Origin: Neolewinella lacunae
GTDB taxonomy: Bacteria > Bacteroidota > Bacteroidia > Chitinophagales > Saprospiraceae
Length of the DNA stretch: 64,000 bases
NCBI RefSeq assembly: GCF_014349155.1
Contig: NZ_JACSIT010000153.1
Coordinates: forward strand, 124,001-188,000
Reading direction: 5' to 3'
Part shown: piece after piece, positions 1 to 8,979 of the stretch
Position numbering within the stretch: the stretch's first letter is position 1
How the letters are laid out: each line of letters opens with the position of its first letter
Notes under the pieces: model-generated
Told to the model about the DNA's origin: nothing
The model's input: only the letters and a program-made list of their open reading frames with translations
The model's database searches: none
Program-made: the position numbers and the translations under genes

Positions 1-1
1 G

Positions 2-622
2 CCCGGTGAACGCTGGTTCTACAGCGCCTCCCCCGATATCGAAGCCCTGCTGATCGAAAAGTTCTCCGGCCAAACGGTGGCGGAATTTCTTCAACAACGC
101 ATCTTCGATCCGCTGGGGATGAAGGACACGGGCTACAACCTCACGGCCGAACAAGCCGCCCGCCTGGCCAAACTCTACAAAATTGTGGACGGAAAGCTCG
201 TCAATGACCCCATGCAAATGGGCGCAATGGGCAACAAGGTCTTCGGTGGCACCCACGGCCTGCTGTCTACTGCAGACGACTACGCAAAGTTCTGCCGGAT
301 GCTCCTCGGCAACGGCCGCTACGCCGGGAAACGCCTGCTGAAAAAGAAAACCCTGGAACTGATGACCCAAAACCACCTCGGAGACATCCCCTACTCTCCC
401 GGGCAGGGCTTTGGGCTGGGCTTTGGCCTCGATACCGCCGTGCCGGAAGATGGCCTGGGAGCCGCCGGTCGCTACTACTGGAGCGGTGCCTACAGCACTT
501 TCTTTTTCGTGGATCCCGCGAACCAGCTCTTCGCCATCCTGATGACCCAACGCTCGCCTTACACCGGGCAGATCGGCGACGCGCTGCGGAAGCACGTTTA
601 CCAGGCGATCAGTAAGAAGTAA
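2..622 (+). CDS. Serine hydrolase, beta-lactamase / class C family (C-terminal part)
   Basis: The reading frame is open from base 2 and continues out of the left edge, so only the last ~206 residues are present. The visible start-like GTG at 77 is internal. The segment carries the YSASPDIEALL...SG block and a PLGMKDTGY block (FDPLGM), both typical of the beta-lactamase/AmpC-like serine hydrolase fold around and after the Tyr motif. The N-terminal SxxK nucleophile lies outside the window. The C-terminal part contains GFGLGFGLD and a FFVDP strand, as in esterase or D-aminopeptidase-like members. Substrate cannot be predicted. It ends just before a repeat-rich intergenic region. Confidence 0.8.
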   Translation, partial: PGERWFYSASPDIEALLIEKFSGQTVAEFLQQRIFDPLGMKDTGYNLTAEQAARLAKLYKIVDGKLVNDPMQMGAMGNKVFGGTHGLLSTADDYAKFCRMLLGNGRYAGKRLLKKKTLELMTQNHLGDIPYSPGQGFGLGFGLDTAVPEDGLGAAGRYYWSGAYSTFFFVDPANQLFAILMTQRSPYTGQIGDALRKHVYQAISKK

Positions 623-640
623 GGCTGGTTCTTTACCATG

Positions 641-785
641 GGAGTATCCCCGGATTACGGATGCGTTTATTCTGGTGGGAGTATCCCCGGATTGCGGATG
701 CGTTTGTTCTGTTGGAGTATCCCCGGATTACGGATGCGGGGCATCCTTCATCCGGGGTTATTGAGGTTCGACCCCTACCGGGGTC
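641..785. repeat. Triplicated ~26-bp repeat ending in a large hairpin
   Basis: Three direct copies of a unit beginning GGAGTATCCCCGGAT start at 641, 678 and 714, about 36 bp apart. The last copy runs into a near-perfect palindrome at 721-757: CCCCGGAT (721-728) pairs with ATCCGGGG (750-757), and inside it GGATGC pairs with GCATCC around a 3-base loop. A second small hairpin, GACCCC/GGGGTC, sits at 770-785. There is no U-run, so this is a REP-like or structural repeat rather than a clear terminator of the upstream hydrolase gene. Confidence 0.7.
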
Positions 786-871
786 ACGGAGCGTCGGTCA
801 CAGAGCGGTGCTGGGGATAACGCCTTTCTCCCTTTATCCTCTTCTTCCACCTTGCTCGTTCACTTTTCCCT

Positions 872-889
872 GCACCTGCGGCCGCGCCC
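872..889 (+). repeat. R18 repeat, exact copy (intergenic)
   Basis: Exact GCACCTGCGGCCGCGCCC, preceded by a pyrimidine-rich stretch. It lies between the hydrolase and the 3' end of the exonuclease gene. First of 21 copies in the window. Confidence 0.85.
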
Positions 890-917
890 AAAACAGGGAA
901 AGCCCCTTGGAAAAGCC

Positions 918-1460
918 TCAGTAGTTCCAGAGATCGATCAGGCCGCAGAAGATTTTGGTGGTATTGATGGCGTCGGTGAGGGCACGGTGGGCCTGGCCTT
1001 CCCAGAGGTAACCTTCGTGGCGGACGGCGGATTGGAGGCCGCGTTTTTTGGGCAGCTTGCGGATGTCCTGGTACTGCTCCTTGAGGTCAATGTGGTAATC
1101 GAGCCAGTAATCGTCCAGGCGGTGCAGGCGGCAATCGGCAGCCAACTGCCGGCGATCAAAACGACCCCAACTGGCGAGCGTGTACTCCTCCTCGTCTACC
1201 CCTACCCAGTCCTGAAACTCGCGGATGACGCGGGAAAAGTCCTGGGCCCGGTTGATTTCGGGCTGCTCGATTTTGGTCAGTTGCCGGCAAAAAAGGCTAA
1301 GCTGCGGGTGGAGGACAGGCTTGATCAGGCGGTTGAAACGGCCGCCAACGCGACCGTACTGGTCGACGGCGCAGGCCCCGATTTCAATGGTTTCCTGTAC
1401 CATGCCAGGCGGCTTTCCCTCCCAGCACGTGGCCTCAATGTCAAGTATAATGAATTTCAC
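918..1460 (-). CDS. 3'-5' exonuclease, DEDDh (ERI-1/KapD-like)
   Basis: The N-terminus KFIILDIEATCW carries the Exo I DxE pair. A central SWGRFDRRQL block carries the Exo II aspartate, and HRALTDA near the C-terminus is the Exo III HxxxxxD of the DEDDh class. About 180 residues is normal for the short KapD/ERI-1-like family, which removes nucleotides from the 3' ends of RNA or DNA. A GTG at 1460 is chosen as start because homologues begin right at this beta-strand (MKxIILDxEATCW). An upstream TTG at 1487 would add nine residues. Convergent with the hydrolase gene. The RNA or DNA substrate is unknown. Confidence 0.8.
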   Translation of the reverse strand: MKFIILDIEATCWEGKPPGMVQETIEIGACAVDQYGRVGGRFNRLIKPVLHPQLSLFCRQLTKIEQPEINRAQDFSRVIREFQDWVGVDEEEYTLASWGRFDRRQLAADCRLHRLDDYWLDYHIDLKEQYQDIRKLPKKRGLQSAVRHEGYLWEGQAHRALTDAINTTKIFCGLIDLWNY

Positions 1461-1593
1461 CCTTGGGAAATGCCCCGGGCAGGGCAAAAGGTTCAGGCGC
1501 GGTAGAATTAAACCTATCCGGCCGTGCTTCTCCCGGGGGCTGGACCGCTAAACCGGGCAATTACCCAACCCCGGGAGCGCAACGCACCCGGTC

Positions 1594-1932
1594 CTAGAGG
1601 CGAGGCATACGGCTTTTGATGTCGTTGTGGTAGGCCTTGCCCATTTTTATCTGGTGCTTGCCGATCTGGATGTTTCCGGTGGCAAAGCTGACCTTGGATA
1701 CCTGATCAAAATTGATGAGTACCCCGCGGCTGGCGCGCACGAAGCAGGGGGCTGAGAGCTCCTCGGCAATCGCGGCGAGGGAACGTTTTACGGCAAAGCG
1801 CTTATCGCTGGTCTGGAGGTAGGCGTAGTTTCCATCGGCCTCGATGAATTCGATTTCGGAGAGGGGAATCTTAATGTAGGTCGTCCCTTCGCGGAGAAAC
1901 AAATGGTCGGCAGTATCGTTAAGGTAGTTCAT
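1594..1932 (-). CDS. Stand-alone LytTR DNA-binding protein
   Basis: 112 residues made almost wholly of a LytTR domain. It shows the KIPLSEIEFIEADGNYAYL segment followed by KRSLAAIAEEL and FVRASRGVLINFDQV, the usual pattern of AlgR/AgrA/LytR DNA-binding domains. There is no receiver domain and no membrane segment, so unlike classical response regulators it is not obviously phosphorylated. An ATG at 1932 is used; a TTG two codons upstream also exists. It is transcribed divergently from the PhzF gene and could regulate that gene or itself, though nothing in the sequence proves this. Confidence 0.85.
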   Translation of the reverse strand: MNYLNDTADHLFLREGTTYIKIPLSEIEFIEADGNYAYLQTSDKRFAVKRSLAAIAEELSAPCFVRASRGVLINFDQVSKVSFATGNIQIGKHQIKMGKAYHNDIKSRMPRL

Positions 1933-2067
1933 TATCAATAAGTTAGTGTAAAGTTAGATAGCCACGTCAAAGTGTCTGGGTGGTGCACCATGCATCCGCA
2001 ATTGAAGGGTTGGACGGGAGGCCGGGATTTTGGTCACCGATAATAACCCCGTCCGATTTCCAGAAAC

Positions 2068-2075
2068 TACATTTG
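2068..2075 (+). promoter_or_regulatory. Candidate Bacteroidota -7 element for the PhzF gene
   Basis: TACATTTG matches the TAnnTTTG consensus about 56 bp ahead of the ATG. No well-spaced -33 TTTG is visible, so confidence is moderate. Confidence 0.4.
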
Positions 2076-2130
2076 AGGCCATTTTCTGCCTGTTTACGGA
2101 CCAATACACCCCATATCAATAAAAATATTC

Positions 2131-2940
2131 ATGCACAATCTTCCCCTGTACCAAGTAGATGCCTTTACCAGTAAACTCTTTGGGGGCAACCCCGCTGCCG
2201 TGGTTCCGGTGCCTGCTTTCCCTTCGGAGGCGCTGATGCAGTCCATTGCCAGTGAGAACAACCTATCGGAGACGGCCTTCGTCGTGGTAAAGGGGCCCGG
2301 CCGCTTCGACATCCGCTGGTTTACCCCCGTCATGGAGGTCCGCTTGTGTGGCCACGCTACCCTGGCGGCGGCCCACGTGATGCACCAGGCCAGCGGTGGG
2401 GGCACGGAAAAAATGCGCTTCCGTACGCGCAAAGCGGGCACCATTGTCGTCACCCCCCAGGGCCCCGGCAGTTTCACCATGGAATTTGCGGCCGACCAGC
2501 CCGAGAAAGCCCGCCACCCCAAAGGCCTCAAGGACATCCTGCGCGGCCAAAAAGCGGAGGAAGTGTGGCGGGGTACCGACGACCTCATCGTAGTACTCAA
2601 AAACCAGAAAGCGGTCGAGCGCTGCCGCCCCGACTTCGCCCGCCTGGCCGCCCTGAAAAAGTACCGGGGCTTGCTGCTGACGGCACCGGGCAAAGAGCAC
2701 GATTTTGTTTCCCGCGGCTTTTTCCCCGCCTACGGCATCAATGAAGACCCGGTAACCGGCTCGGCCCACACCCTGCTTACGCCCTTCTGGGCAGCGCGAC
2801 TCGGCAAGAACACCCTCACGGCCCGGCAGGTATCCCAGCGGGGCGGCGAACTGACTTGCTCCCTGCACGGCAAAAAAGTCAGGCTCACCGGCCAGGCCGT
2901 CACGTACCTCAGCGGGCAGCTACACCTGGAGGGCGAGTAG
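2131..2940 (+). CDS. PhzF family isomerase/epimerase-like protein
   Basis: 269 residues, the normal size for PhzF proteins. The N-terminus has QVDAFTSKLFGGNPAAVV and the hallmark NNLSETAF, with Glu47 matching the catalytic glutamate of PhzF. It continues with RWFTPVMEVRLCGHATLAAAH and ends with GSAHTLLTPFWAARLG. Members adopt a diaminopimelate-epimerase-like two-lobed fold and catalyse hydrogen shifts or isomerisations. No phenazine genes are nearby, so it is probably one of the many generic PhzF-like enzymes of unknown substrate. Single gene, divergent from the LytTR gene. Confidence 0.88.
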   Translation: MHNLPLYQVDAFTSKLFGGNPAAVVPVPAFPSEALMQSIASENNLSETAFVVVKGPGRFDIRWFTPVMEVRLCGHATLAAAHVMHQASGGGTEKMRFRTRKAGTIVVTPQGPGSFTMEFAADQPEKARHPKGLKDILRGQKAEEVWRGTDDLIVVLKNQKAVERCRPDFARLAALKKYRGLLLTAPGKEHDFVSRGFFPAYGINEDPVTGSAHTLLTPFWAARLGKNTLTARQVSQRGGELTCSLHGKKVRLTGQAVTYLSGQLHLEGE

Positions 2941-2989
2941 GGTGGCAGACAATCTCCTTGGTTGACCCCGCGTTCCGCCCCAAGGGCAC

Positions 2990-2997
2990 TATCTTTG
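2990..2997 (+). promoter_or_regulatory. Candidate -7 promoter element for the C25 peptidase gene
   Basis: TATCTTTG fits TAnnTTTG exactly and is followed about 60 bp later by the ATG at 3057. The nearest upstream TTG (2962) is slightly farther than the usual -33 spacing. Confidence 0.45.
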
Positions 2998-3056
2998 TAG
3001 GGTGGCCCCTTGGTTCCACTACCCGCCACCGCAGTGCCCCGTAAACATCCCACACC

Positions 3057-6000
3057 ATGTTCCGCGCCGTTTCCACCCTTTTGCTCGTTGCTGTTTCGTT
3101 TTTTTGCCTGGCCCAGATGCCCGGCTCCGGTGCTACCGTCCGCTACGGCAACGAATGGATTACTTACGACCAAAATTACCTCCGCGTCCTGGTGGCTGAC
3201 GACGGCGTGTACCGCATTTCCGGCGCACAACTTGCCGAAGCGGGAATGTCTTTCAGCCCGGAAAATGCCGACCGCTGGCAACTCTGGAACGGTGGTGAAG
3301 CCGTACCCATTGAGGTAAACGCGGATGGCATCGTCTTCGTCGGCCGCAAAAACCGGGGGGAAATGGACCGTTTCCTGTTCACCGATCCAGCGACCATGCA
3401 GCTCAACGACCGCTACAGCATGTACTCCGATACGGCGGTTTATTACCTGGCGCTTTCGGAAGGACTGGGTGGCCCCTTTTACCAGGAGACGGCCGCCGAA
3501 AATGCGGTGCCCACCACCGAAATCACCCGGGAAACGGAACGGGTGTTCAGCGATTTCCAGAGCAAGGAATATTACCGGCAGAGCCGATCCAGCATTTACT
3601 ATTCCCACTACGACGTCGCCGAAGGCTTCGGCAGCCGGAGCAGCAACGATTTGCTCTCTTCCAACGGTTCGGTGGAAAGCAGTGCCCAGTTGACCTTGCC
3701 CGCCGCTAATGGGGGCCCGGCGCTACTCGACCTCCGTTTTGGGGTCGGTTTTTCGCGCCACGAGGTGGAAATCAGCGCCGACGGGGCCGTCTTGGACAAC
3801 GTCAGCGGTTTCGGCTTCGGCGTCTTCCAACGGCAGTTGGCCTTCACGCCAGCGGGTACCGCAACGAATTTGACCCTTACCGGGCGCAGTGGCCCGCAGG
3901 ACAAGCCCAACCTGGCCTGGTTGCGGGTGCGCTATCCCGCCACGCCGGCCTACGATGCGGCCCTCACGCATTTTCTTCTTCCCGCCGCAACCGTCCCGCG
4001 CAGGGTTGTTTTGGGCGCGGCCGCAGGTGCCGGAAAGGTCTATTCAGCAGTGGACGCCCGGGTCAGCACCGCCGATGCCCAGGGCACTTTCCTCGTCTTG
4101 CCCACCAGTGACGAGCGCCGTTACGACCTGGTGGTGGGCAACGCCTACCGCACGGCCGCCACTAGCCCCTACCGTTTCCAGACGGCCCTGCCCGCAGGCA
4201 GCCAGACCAATTACCTGATCCTCACCAGCCGACGGCTCAACGGTCCGGCCATCGCCGAACTGGCCGCCTACCGCGCCTCTTCCGCCGGCGGAGGCTACCG
4301 CGTTCACGTGGCCGAAGTAGAAGACCTGTACGAAGAATTTGGCTACGGCATTGGCCGCCACCCGATGGCCATCCGCAACTTTCTGGCCGCCGCCCGCCGC
4401 GATCACCCCGGCCTGCAGTACCTCTTCCTCATTGGCAAAGGCCGGGAATACGACAACCTGCGTACCCCGCAGCAACTCGCTACGGCCAGCCCCACCTTCT
4501 TCCTGCCGTCCTTCGGCTGGCCCGCTTCCGATAATCTCCTTTCGGCGGATTTGGGCGATGTGGTCCCAACCCTTTCCACCGGCCGCCTCGCTGCGGTCTC
4601 CGACGGAGAGATCGCCATCTACGTCAAAAAACTGCGCGAAGTGGAAGAGCAGATTAACCTCGGCGGCCAGACCCTCGAAGACCGGGAATGGATGAAGCAG
4701 ATCATGCACCTCGGCGGCGGCATCACGGCCTGGGAACAAGCCACCATCCGCGCCAACCTCTCCACCATCGGCAGTAAGATGGTGAATTCTTCCTTTGGCG
4801 GCAACGTAACCTCGTTTTTTAAGACCAGCAGCGAACCCATCGAAGACAGCCGCCAGGACGAAATTTTCTCCCGTATCAACCGCGGCCTGGCCCTGATCAC
4901 TTTTTACGGCCACTCCAGTAGCCAAGGCTTCGACTTCAGCATTGACGACCCCGAAAACTACGCCAACGCCGGCCGCTACCCCTACATGCTCAGTTTCGGT
5001 TGCTACAGCGGCGATGCCTTTACCGAAGCGCGCAGTATTTCCGAACGCTTCCTGTTTTTACGCGATAAAGGAGCCATTGCCTTTGCCGCTTCCAAGGGCG
5101 TGGGCTACATCAGTTCCCTGAGTACCTGGGGCCAGAACCTCTACACCCTGATGGGCACGGAATACTACGGCCAAGGCATTGGCGACGCCATGCGGGCCAA
5201 CATCGCCCACTTCAGGGATACCCGCGACGGTTCGATGGCGATCCTCACTGAGCAATTCACCCTCAGTGGAGACCCCGCCTACCGGATGCACCCCCGGCCC
5301 GGGCCCGACGTTTTGCCCGACGTAGCTTCCATCCGCTTCACTCCCGAAGTGGTGCCCGCCCAGGACGCGGCATTTTCCGTGAGCCTGCGCATCGTAAACA
5401 TCGGCACCCAAACCGGGGCCGACAGCATCAACCTGCGCTTCCGCCAGCAACTGCCCAGTGGCGAAGTGCGCCCCCTGAAGACGGTGCGCATGCTCCGCCC
5501 CGCATTTGCCGAAACCCTTACCGTGGCACTGCCCAACCTGGGCCTCGACGCCGTGGGGCAAAACCGCCTGCTGGTCACGGTCGACGCCGACAACGAACTG
5601 GCCGAACTGCCCAGCCCCGCCGCCGAAAGCAACAACGAACTGGTGGGCAACAGCCAGCCGGGCGTCCCCTTCACCATCATCGCCAATTCCGCCCGCGTTG
5701 CCTATCCCCCACCCTACGCCGTCATTGGCGGCCCCATTACCCTGGTGGCTTCCAGCACCAATGCCCTGGCCCCCGAGCGCGACTACGTCTTTGAGGTGGC
5801 TACGCGCCGCGACTTCGCCAATCCCCTGGTGTCCGAAAAAATCAACAGCCGCGGCGGTGTGCTGCGCTTCCAGCCCGGCTTTACCCCCGTGGATAGTACG
5901 ACTTACTACTGGCGGGTGAGCCCCGACTCCACCACTACCCAAGGCGCGGGGTTCATCTGGAGCGAAAGCTCCTTTACCTGGTTGGCCGGGCAGTTCCCCC

Positions 6001-8030
6001 ACAAGGTCGGTTGGGCCATGGCCGACGCCGGGCAAACGATTGACGGGAAATTCAACAACGTCCGTGGCAACCCAACGGTGGAAGGCTGGCGCTTTGCCCG
6101 TACGGTACAGGACGTCAAAATTACCAACGCCGTCTACCGCAGCAATACCCTGCCCCGGCTGGAAGTTAACGGTCTGCGCTTCTCCGAACCCAATCCCTGG
6201 GCCTGGGTCGTCAGGGCTGGCCTTCAACTCATCGTCATTGACAGCACGGACTTTAACGACTGGCTCGACAACCCGGGCGGCCTGTACGGTACCCCGCCAC
6301 AGGCGACGGAATACTGGGCCTTCGATACCCGCTCCCGGGAAGGTCGGCAGGGGTTGATGGACTTTCTCACCGACGGCATCGAACCTGGCAAAAACGTCCT
6401 GGTGTTCTCCGCCCAGCGGGGGACCGACATTGAATACTACAACGAAGGCTGGCTGCAGGATTCCGTGGAACTGGGAACCAGCCTCTTCCAGCTCTTCGAG
6501 GCCCAGGGGGCCACCAGGATCCGCGGCCTGACCAATCTCGGGGCCGTACCCTACTGCTTTGCCTACCAGAAAAACGTGGGGGCCCTGGGTGAGGAGATCG
6601 CCCTGAGCCAGGACGGGGAGATCACCATGCAAGTCGGCATCCTCTCCAACTGGCAGGAAGGCGATTGGTCGACGCCACCCGTCGGACCGTCCCAGAACTG
6701 GGACGAAGTCAGCCTGGAACTGGCCAACACCAGCCTGACGGATGCCGATAGCATCCGGGTTCAACTCATCGGCATTGCGCCGGATTTCCGGGAGCAGGTA
6801 CTGGAAGAAACCAACCTTCAGGTTCCCGCCAGCCGCCGCGTTGTGCACAACCTGAACGGCATCATCCCGAGCCAGTATCCTTACTTGCGTATGCAGGTGT
6901 TCTTCTACGACCGCGCCCAACGCACGGTGGGCACCGTCAAACAAGTGTATTTTGAATACCTCCGTCCGGGAGATGTGGCCATCAGTCCGGCCATTGCCTT
7001 TAGCGCTGCCGATTCGCTGGAACAGGGCCAGGAATTCCAGCTCACGCTCGGGTACGAGAACGTATCCCCCACTCCACTCGATAGCTTGTTGGTGGAACTC
7101 AGCGTGTTGGACGTCAGCAACAACGAACGTACTTTTCAGGCCCGGCGCGCGCCTCTGCCGGGCAACGGACGTGGTGAAGTAAGCTTCAACCTGCCCACGA
7201 CCAACGAAAACGGGCAACTTCGCTGGCAGGTCGTACTGAACCCCCGGCAGGATCAGCCGGAAGACATCGTTTTCAACAACAACCTGAACGGTTCCCTTCG
7301 GCTGGGTCGTGACGTCATCGCCCCCGAACTGCAACTCTTTTTCGACGGGCGGCGCATCGTCGAAGGAGAACTGGTGAGCAGTGAACCGGAGATCCTGATC
7401 CAATTACAGGACAACAATCGCTACCTGCTGTTGAACGACACGAGCGCCTATACCCTGGCCCTGATTTCCCCGGCGGGTGTCCGGGAACGCATCAGTTTTG
7501 CCGACCCGCGCGTTGAGTTCCGCCCGGCCACCACCGAAGCTAACCTGGCGGAGGTCTTTTTCCGGCCGACCCTGACGGAGGACGGCATCTACACCCTGAC
7601 GATCAGCGGCACCGACCGCAACGGCAACGCAGCCGGCCGGCTGGAGTACCGCAAAACCTTTGAGGTGATCAACGCCCGCCGCGTGGCCAATGTGCTGACT
7701 TACCCCAATCCTTTCACTACCCAGACCCAGTTCGTGTATACCCTGACGGGCAATGCCCCGCCGGAGGTATTCCGCATCCAGATCATGACCGTTGCTGGCC
7801 GGGTGGTGCGCGACATCGACCTGATGGCCGTCGAAGACATTAAAATCGGCACCCACCGCACCAACTTCCGGTGGGACGGAACGGACGAATACGGCGACCT
7901 GCTCGCCAACGGCGTTTATCTCTACCGGGTCATCATCGGCGATCAGGACGGAACCGAGCTGGAGCACCACGATACGGGCACCGACCGATTCTTCGCCAAT
8001 AAACTGGGGAAAGTCGTCATTCTGCGGTGA
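3057..8030 (+). CDS. Secreted C25 (gingipain-type) peptidase, T9SS PorU2-like
   Basis: 1657 residues. A signal peptide (~1-20, ending CLAQ) leads into a beta-rich N-terminal region. The peptidase C25 domain lies at roughly 380-760, with the catalytic His in FYGHSSSQGFD (His619) and the nucleophile Cys in LSFGCYSGDAF (Cys649), 30 residues apart as in gingipains and PorU. Downstream are Ig-like and CARDB-like repeats, then a terminal module at ~1540-1657 (YPNPF..., FRWDGTDEYGDLLANGVYLYRV) of the FlgD-Ig type. PorU is the T9SS sortase that removes sorting domains; long C25 proteins of this layout are often annotated PorU2. Whether it is a sortase or a secreted protease is not settled by sequence. 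An exact R18 repeat lies in-frame at codons 319-325. It stands alone ahead of the glycosyltransferase operon. Confidence 0.82.
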   Translation: MFRAVSTLLLVAVSFFCLAQMPGSGATVRYGNEWITYDQNYLRVLVADDGVYRISGAQLAEAGMSFSPENADRWQLWNGGEAVPIEVNADGIVFVGRKNRGEMDRFLFTDPATMQLNDRYSMYSDTAVYYLALSEGLGGPFYQETAAENAVPTTEITRETERVFSDFQSKEYYRQSRSSIYYSHYDVAEGFGSRSSNDLLSSNGSVESSAQLTLPAANGGPALLDLRFGVGFSRHEVEISADGAVLDNVSGFGFGVFQRQLAFTPAGTATNLTLTGRSGPQDKPNLAWLRVRYPATPAYDAALTHFLLPAATVPRRVVLGAAAGAGKVYSAVDARVSTADAQGTFLVLPTSDERRYDLVVGNAYRTAATSPYRFQTALPAGSQTNYLILTSRRLNGPAIAELAAYRASSAGGGYRVHVAEVEDLYEEFGYGIGRHPMAIRNFLAAARRDHPGLQYLFLIGKGREYDNLRTPQQLATASPTFFLPSFGWPASDNLLSADLGDVVPTLSTGRLAAVSDGEIAIYVKKLREVEEQINLGGQTLEDREWMKQIMHLGGGITAWEQATIRANLSTIGSKMVNSSFGGNVTSFFKTSSEPIEDSRQDEIFSRINRGLALITFYGHSSSQGFDFSIDDPENYANAGRYPYMLSFGCYSGDAFTEARSISERFLFLRDKGAIAFAASKGVGYISSLSTWGQNLYTLMGTEYYGQGIGDAMRANIAHFRDTRDGSMAILTEQFTLSGDPAYRMHPRPGPDVLPDVASIRFTPEVVPAQDAAFSVSLRIVNIGTQTGADSINLRFRQQLPSGEVRPLKTVRMLRPAFAETLTVALPNLGLDAVGQNRLLVTVDADNELAELPSPAAESNNELVGNSQPGVPFTIIANSARVAYPPPYAVIGGPITLVASSTNALAPERDYVFEVATRRDFANPLVSEKINSRGGVLRFQPGFTPVDSTTYYWRVSPDSTTTQGAGFIWSESSFTWLAGQFPHKVGWAMADAGQTIDGKFNNVRGNPTVEGWRFARTVQDVKITNAVYRSNTLPRLEVNGLRFSEPNPWAWVVRAGLQLIVIDSTDFNDWLDNPGGLYGTPPQATEYWAFDTRSREGRQGLMDFLTDGIEPGKNVLVFSAQRGTDIEYYNEGWLQDSVELGTSLFQLFEAQGATRIRGLTNLGAVPYCFAYQKNVGALGEEIALSQDGEITMQVGILSNWQEGDWSTPPVGPSQNWDEVSLELANTSLTDADSIRVQLIGIAPDFREQVLEETNLQVPASRRVVHNLNGIIPSQYPYLRMQVFFYDRAQRTVGTVKQVYFEYLRPGDVAISPAIAFSAADSLEQGQEFQLTLGYENVSPTPLDSLLVELSVLDVSNNERTFQARRAPLPGNGRGEVSFNLPTTNENGQLRWQVVLNPRQDQPEDIVFNNNLNGSLRLGRDVIAPELQLFFDGRRIVEGELVSSEPEILIQLQDNNRYLLLNDTSAYTLALISPAGVRERISFADPRVEFRPATTEANLAEVFFRPTLTEDGIYTLTISGTDRNGNAAGRLEYRKTFEVINARRVANVLTYPNPFTTQTQFVYTLTGNAPPEVFRIQIMTVAGRVVRDIDLMAVEDIKIGTHRTNFRWDGTDEYGDLLANGVYLYRVIIGDQDGTELEHHDTGTDRFFANKLGKVVILR
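4013..4030 (-). repeat. R18 repeat, exact copy inside the C25 peptidase gene
   Basis: The reverse complement of R18, in the frame that reads GAAAGA, lies in a non-conserved linker before the C25 domain. Confidence 0.85.
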
Positions 8031-8064
8031 GCCCAGCCGCCATTGCCAAAGGCGGCCCTAACCC

Positions 8065-8979
8065 ATGTTTAAGCCGGAAGTCACCGTCGTCATTTGTACC
8101 TACCAGCGCCCGGACCTGCTGCGGCAGTGTCTTCGGGGGCTCCGGGAACAGACCGTGGCGACAGACTACTTCAGGGTTCTGGTCGTGGACAATGCGGGGG
8201 AGGCGGCGTGTGCAGCAGTAGTGGCGGAGTTTGGGGCCAGTTACGTACGGGAACCCCAGACTGGCCTGAGTCACGCCCGTAACCGCGGCTGGCGGGAAGT
8301 CACCACCGAATGGGTTTTTTACCTCGATGATGATGGCATTCCTGCCCCGGATATGCTGGCAGCTTTCCGCGACGTTGTTTCCCGGCCCGGTATTTCTGCG
8401 GTGGGTGGCAAATTCGGGCATTACTTCCGGGAAGCGCCGCCCCGGTGGGTGTACCATTACTATTCCGGCGAGGTTTGTCCCAGTGCGGCAACCAAGCTTA
8501 GCGTCCTGGGCCCGGAAGAATACCTCTTGGGCGGTATTATGGCTTTTCGCACGTCCCTGTTGCGGGAGTTGGGAGGTTTTGACACCCAACTGGGCATGCG
8601 CGGCCGCGCCATCGGTTACGGCGAAGAGAATGAATTGCAAGACCGCATCCGGGCCAGCGGAAAGCCGATCCACTACTGCCCCCAAATACGAATGGTGCAT
8701 CTCGTTGCCGCCAGCAAGTGCCGGGTCCGCCAACACCTGGCCATGGCCTACGCCCACGGTGCTTACCCGCAAAAAAGCACTGCCCCGCCGCCGGGGCTGG
8801 TCCGGGCGGGCGGGCTAATCATCCGCTCCCTGCTGGGGTCGGTGCCTTACGACCTGGCACGGGTCCTGTTCAAACCCAACTTCTACTGGCAAAACGGGGT
8901 CATCAGCAGCCTGGGTAAGGCGACTTTTACCTGGGGCCGGTACCGGGCCGGGCGGAACAGCAAAATGTCCGCCCCATGA
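8065..8979 (+). CDS. Glycosyltransferase family 2
   Basis: 304 residues with the GT-A start TVVICTYQRPDLLRQCL, a nucleotide-binding VVDNAG segment and the metal-binding FYLDDDGIP triad. RNRGW also appears in the donor-site loop. No membrane segment is evident, so a soluble or peripheral inner-membrane enzyme adding a sugar to a surface glycan is likely. The stop overlaps the next glycosyltransferase start (ATGA at 8976), and together with the GT10 gene it forms a three-gene operon. Sugar specificity cannot be predicted. Confidence 0.88.
   Translation: MFKPEVTVVICTYQRPDLLRQCLRGLREQTVATDYFRVLVVDNAGEAACAAVVAEFGASYVREPQTGLSHARNRGWREVTTEWVFYLDDDGIPAPDMLAAFRDVVSRPGISAVGGKFGHYFREAPPRWVYHYYSGEVCPSAATKLSVLGPEEYLLGGIMAFRTSLLRELGGFDTQLGMRGRAIGYGEENELQDRIRASGKPIHYCPQIRMVHLVAASKCRVRQHLAMAYAHGAYPQKSTAPPPGLVRAGGLIIRSLLGSVPYDLARVLFKPNFYWQNGVISSLGKATFTWGRYRAGRNSKMSAP

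Noticed and set aside
641-739. Three spaced repeats considered as a mini-CRISPR
   Set aside because: Only three copies with ~10-bp similar 'spacers', and the repeat is part of a palindromic element.
5058-7403. A 781-codon antisense frame inside the C25 peptidase gene
   Set aside because: Same shadow effect; no signal, domain or plausible start context, and fully covered by a well-supported gene.
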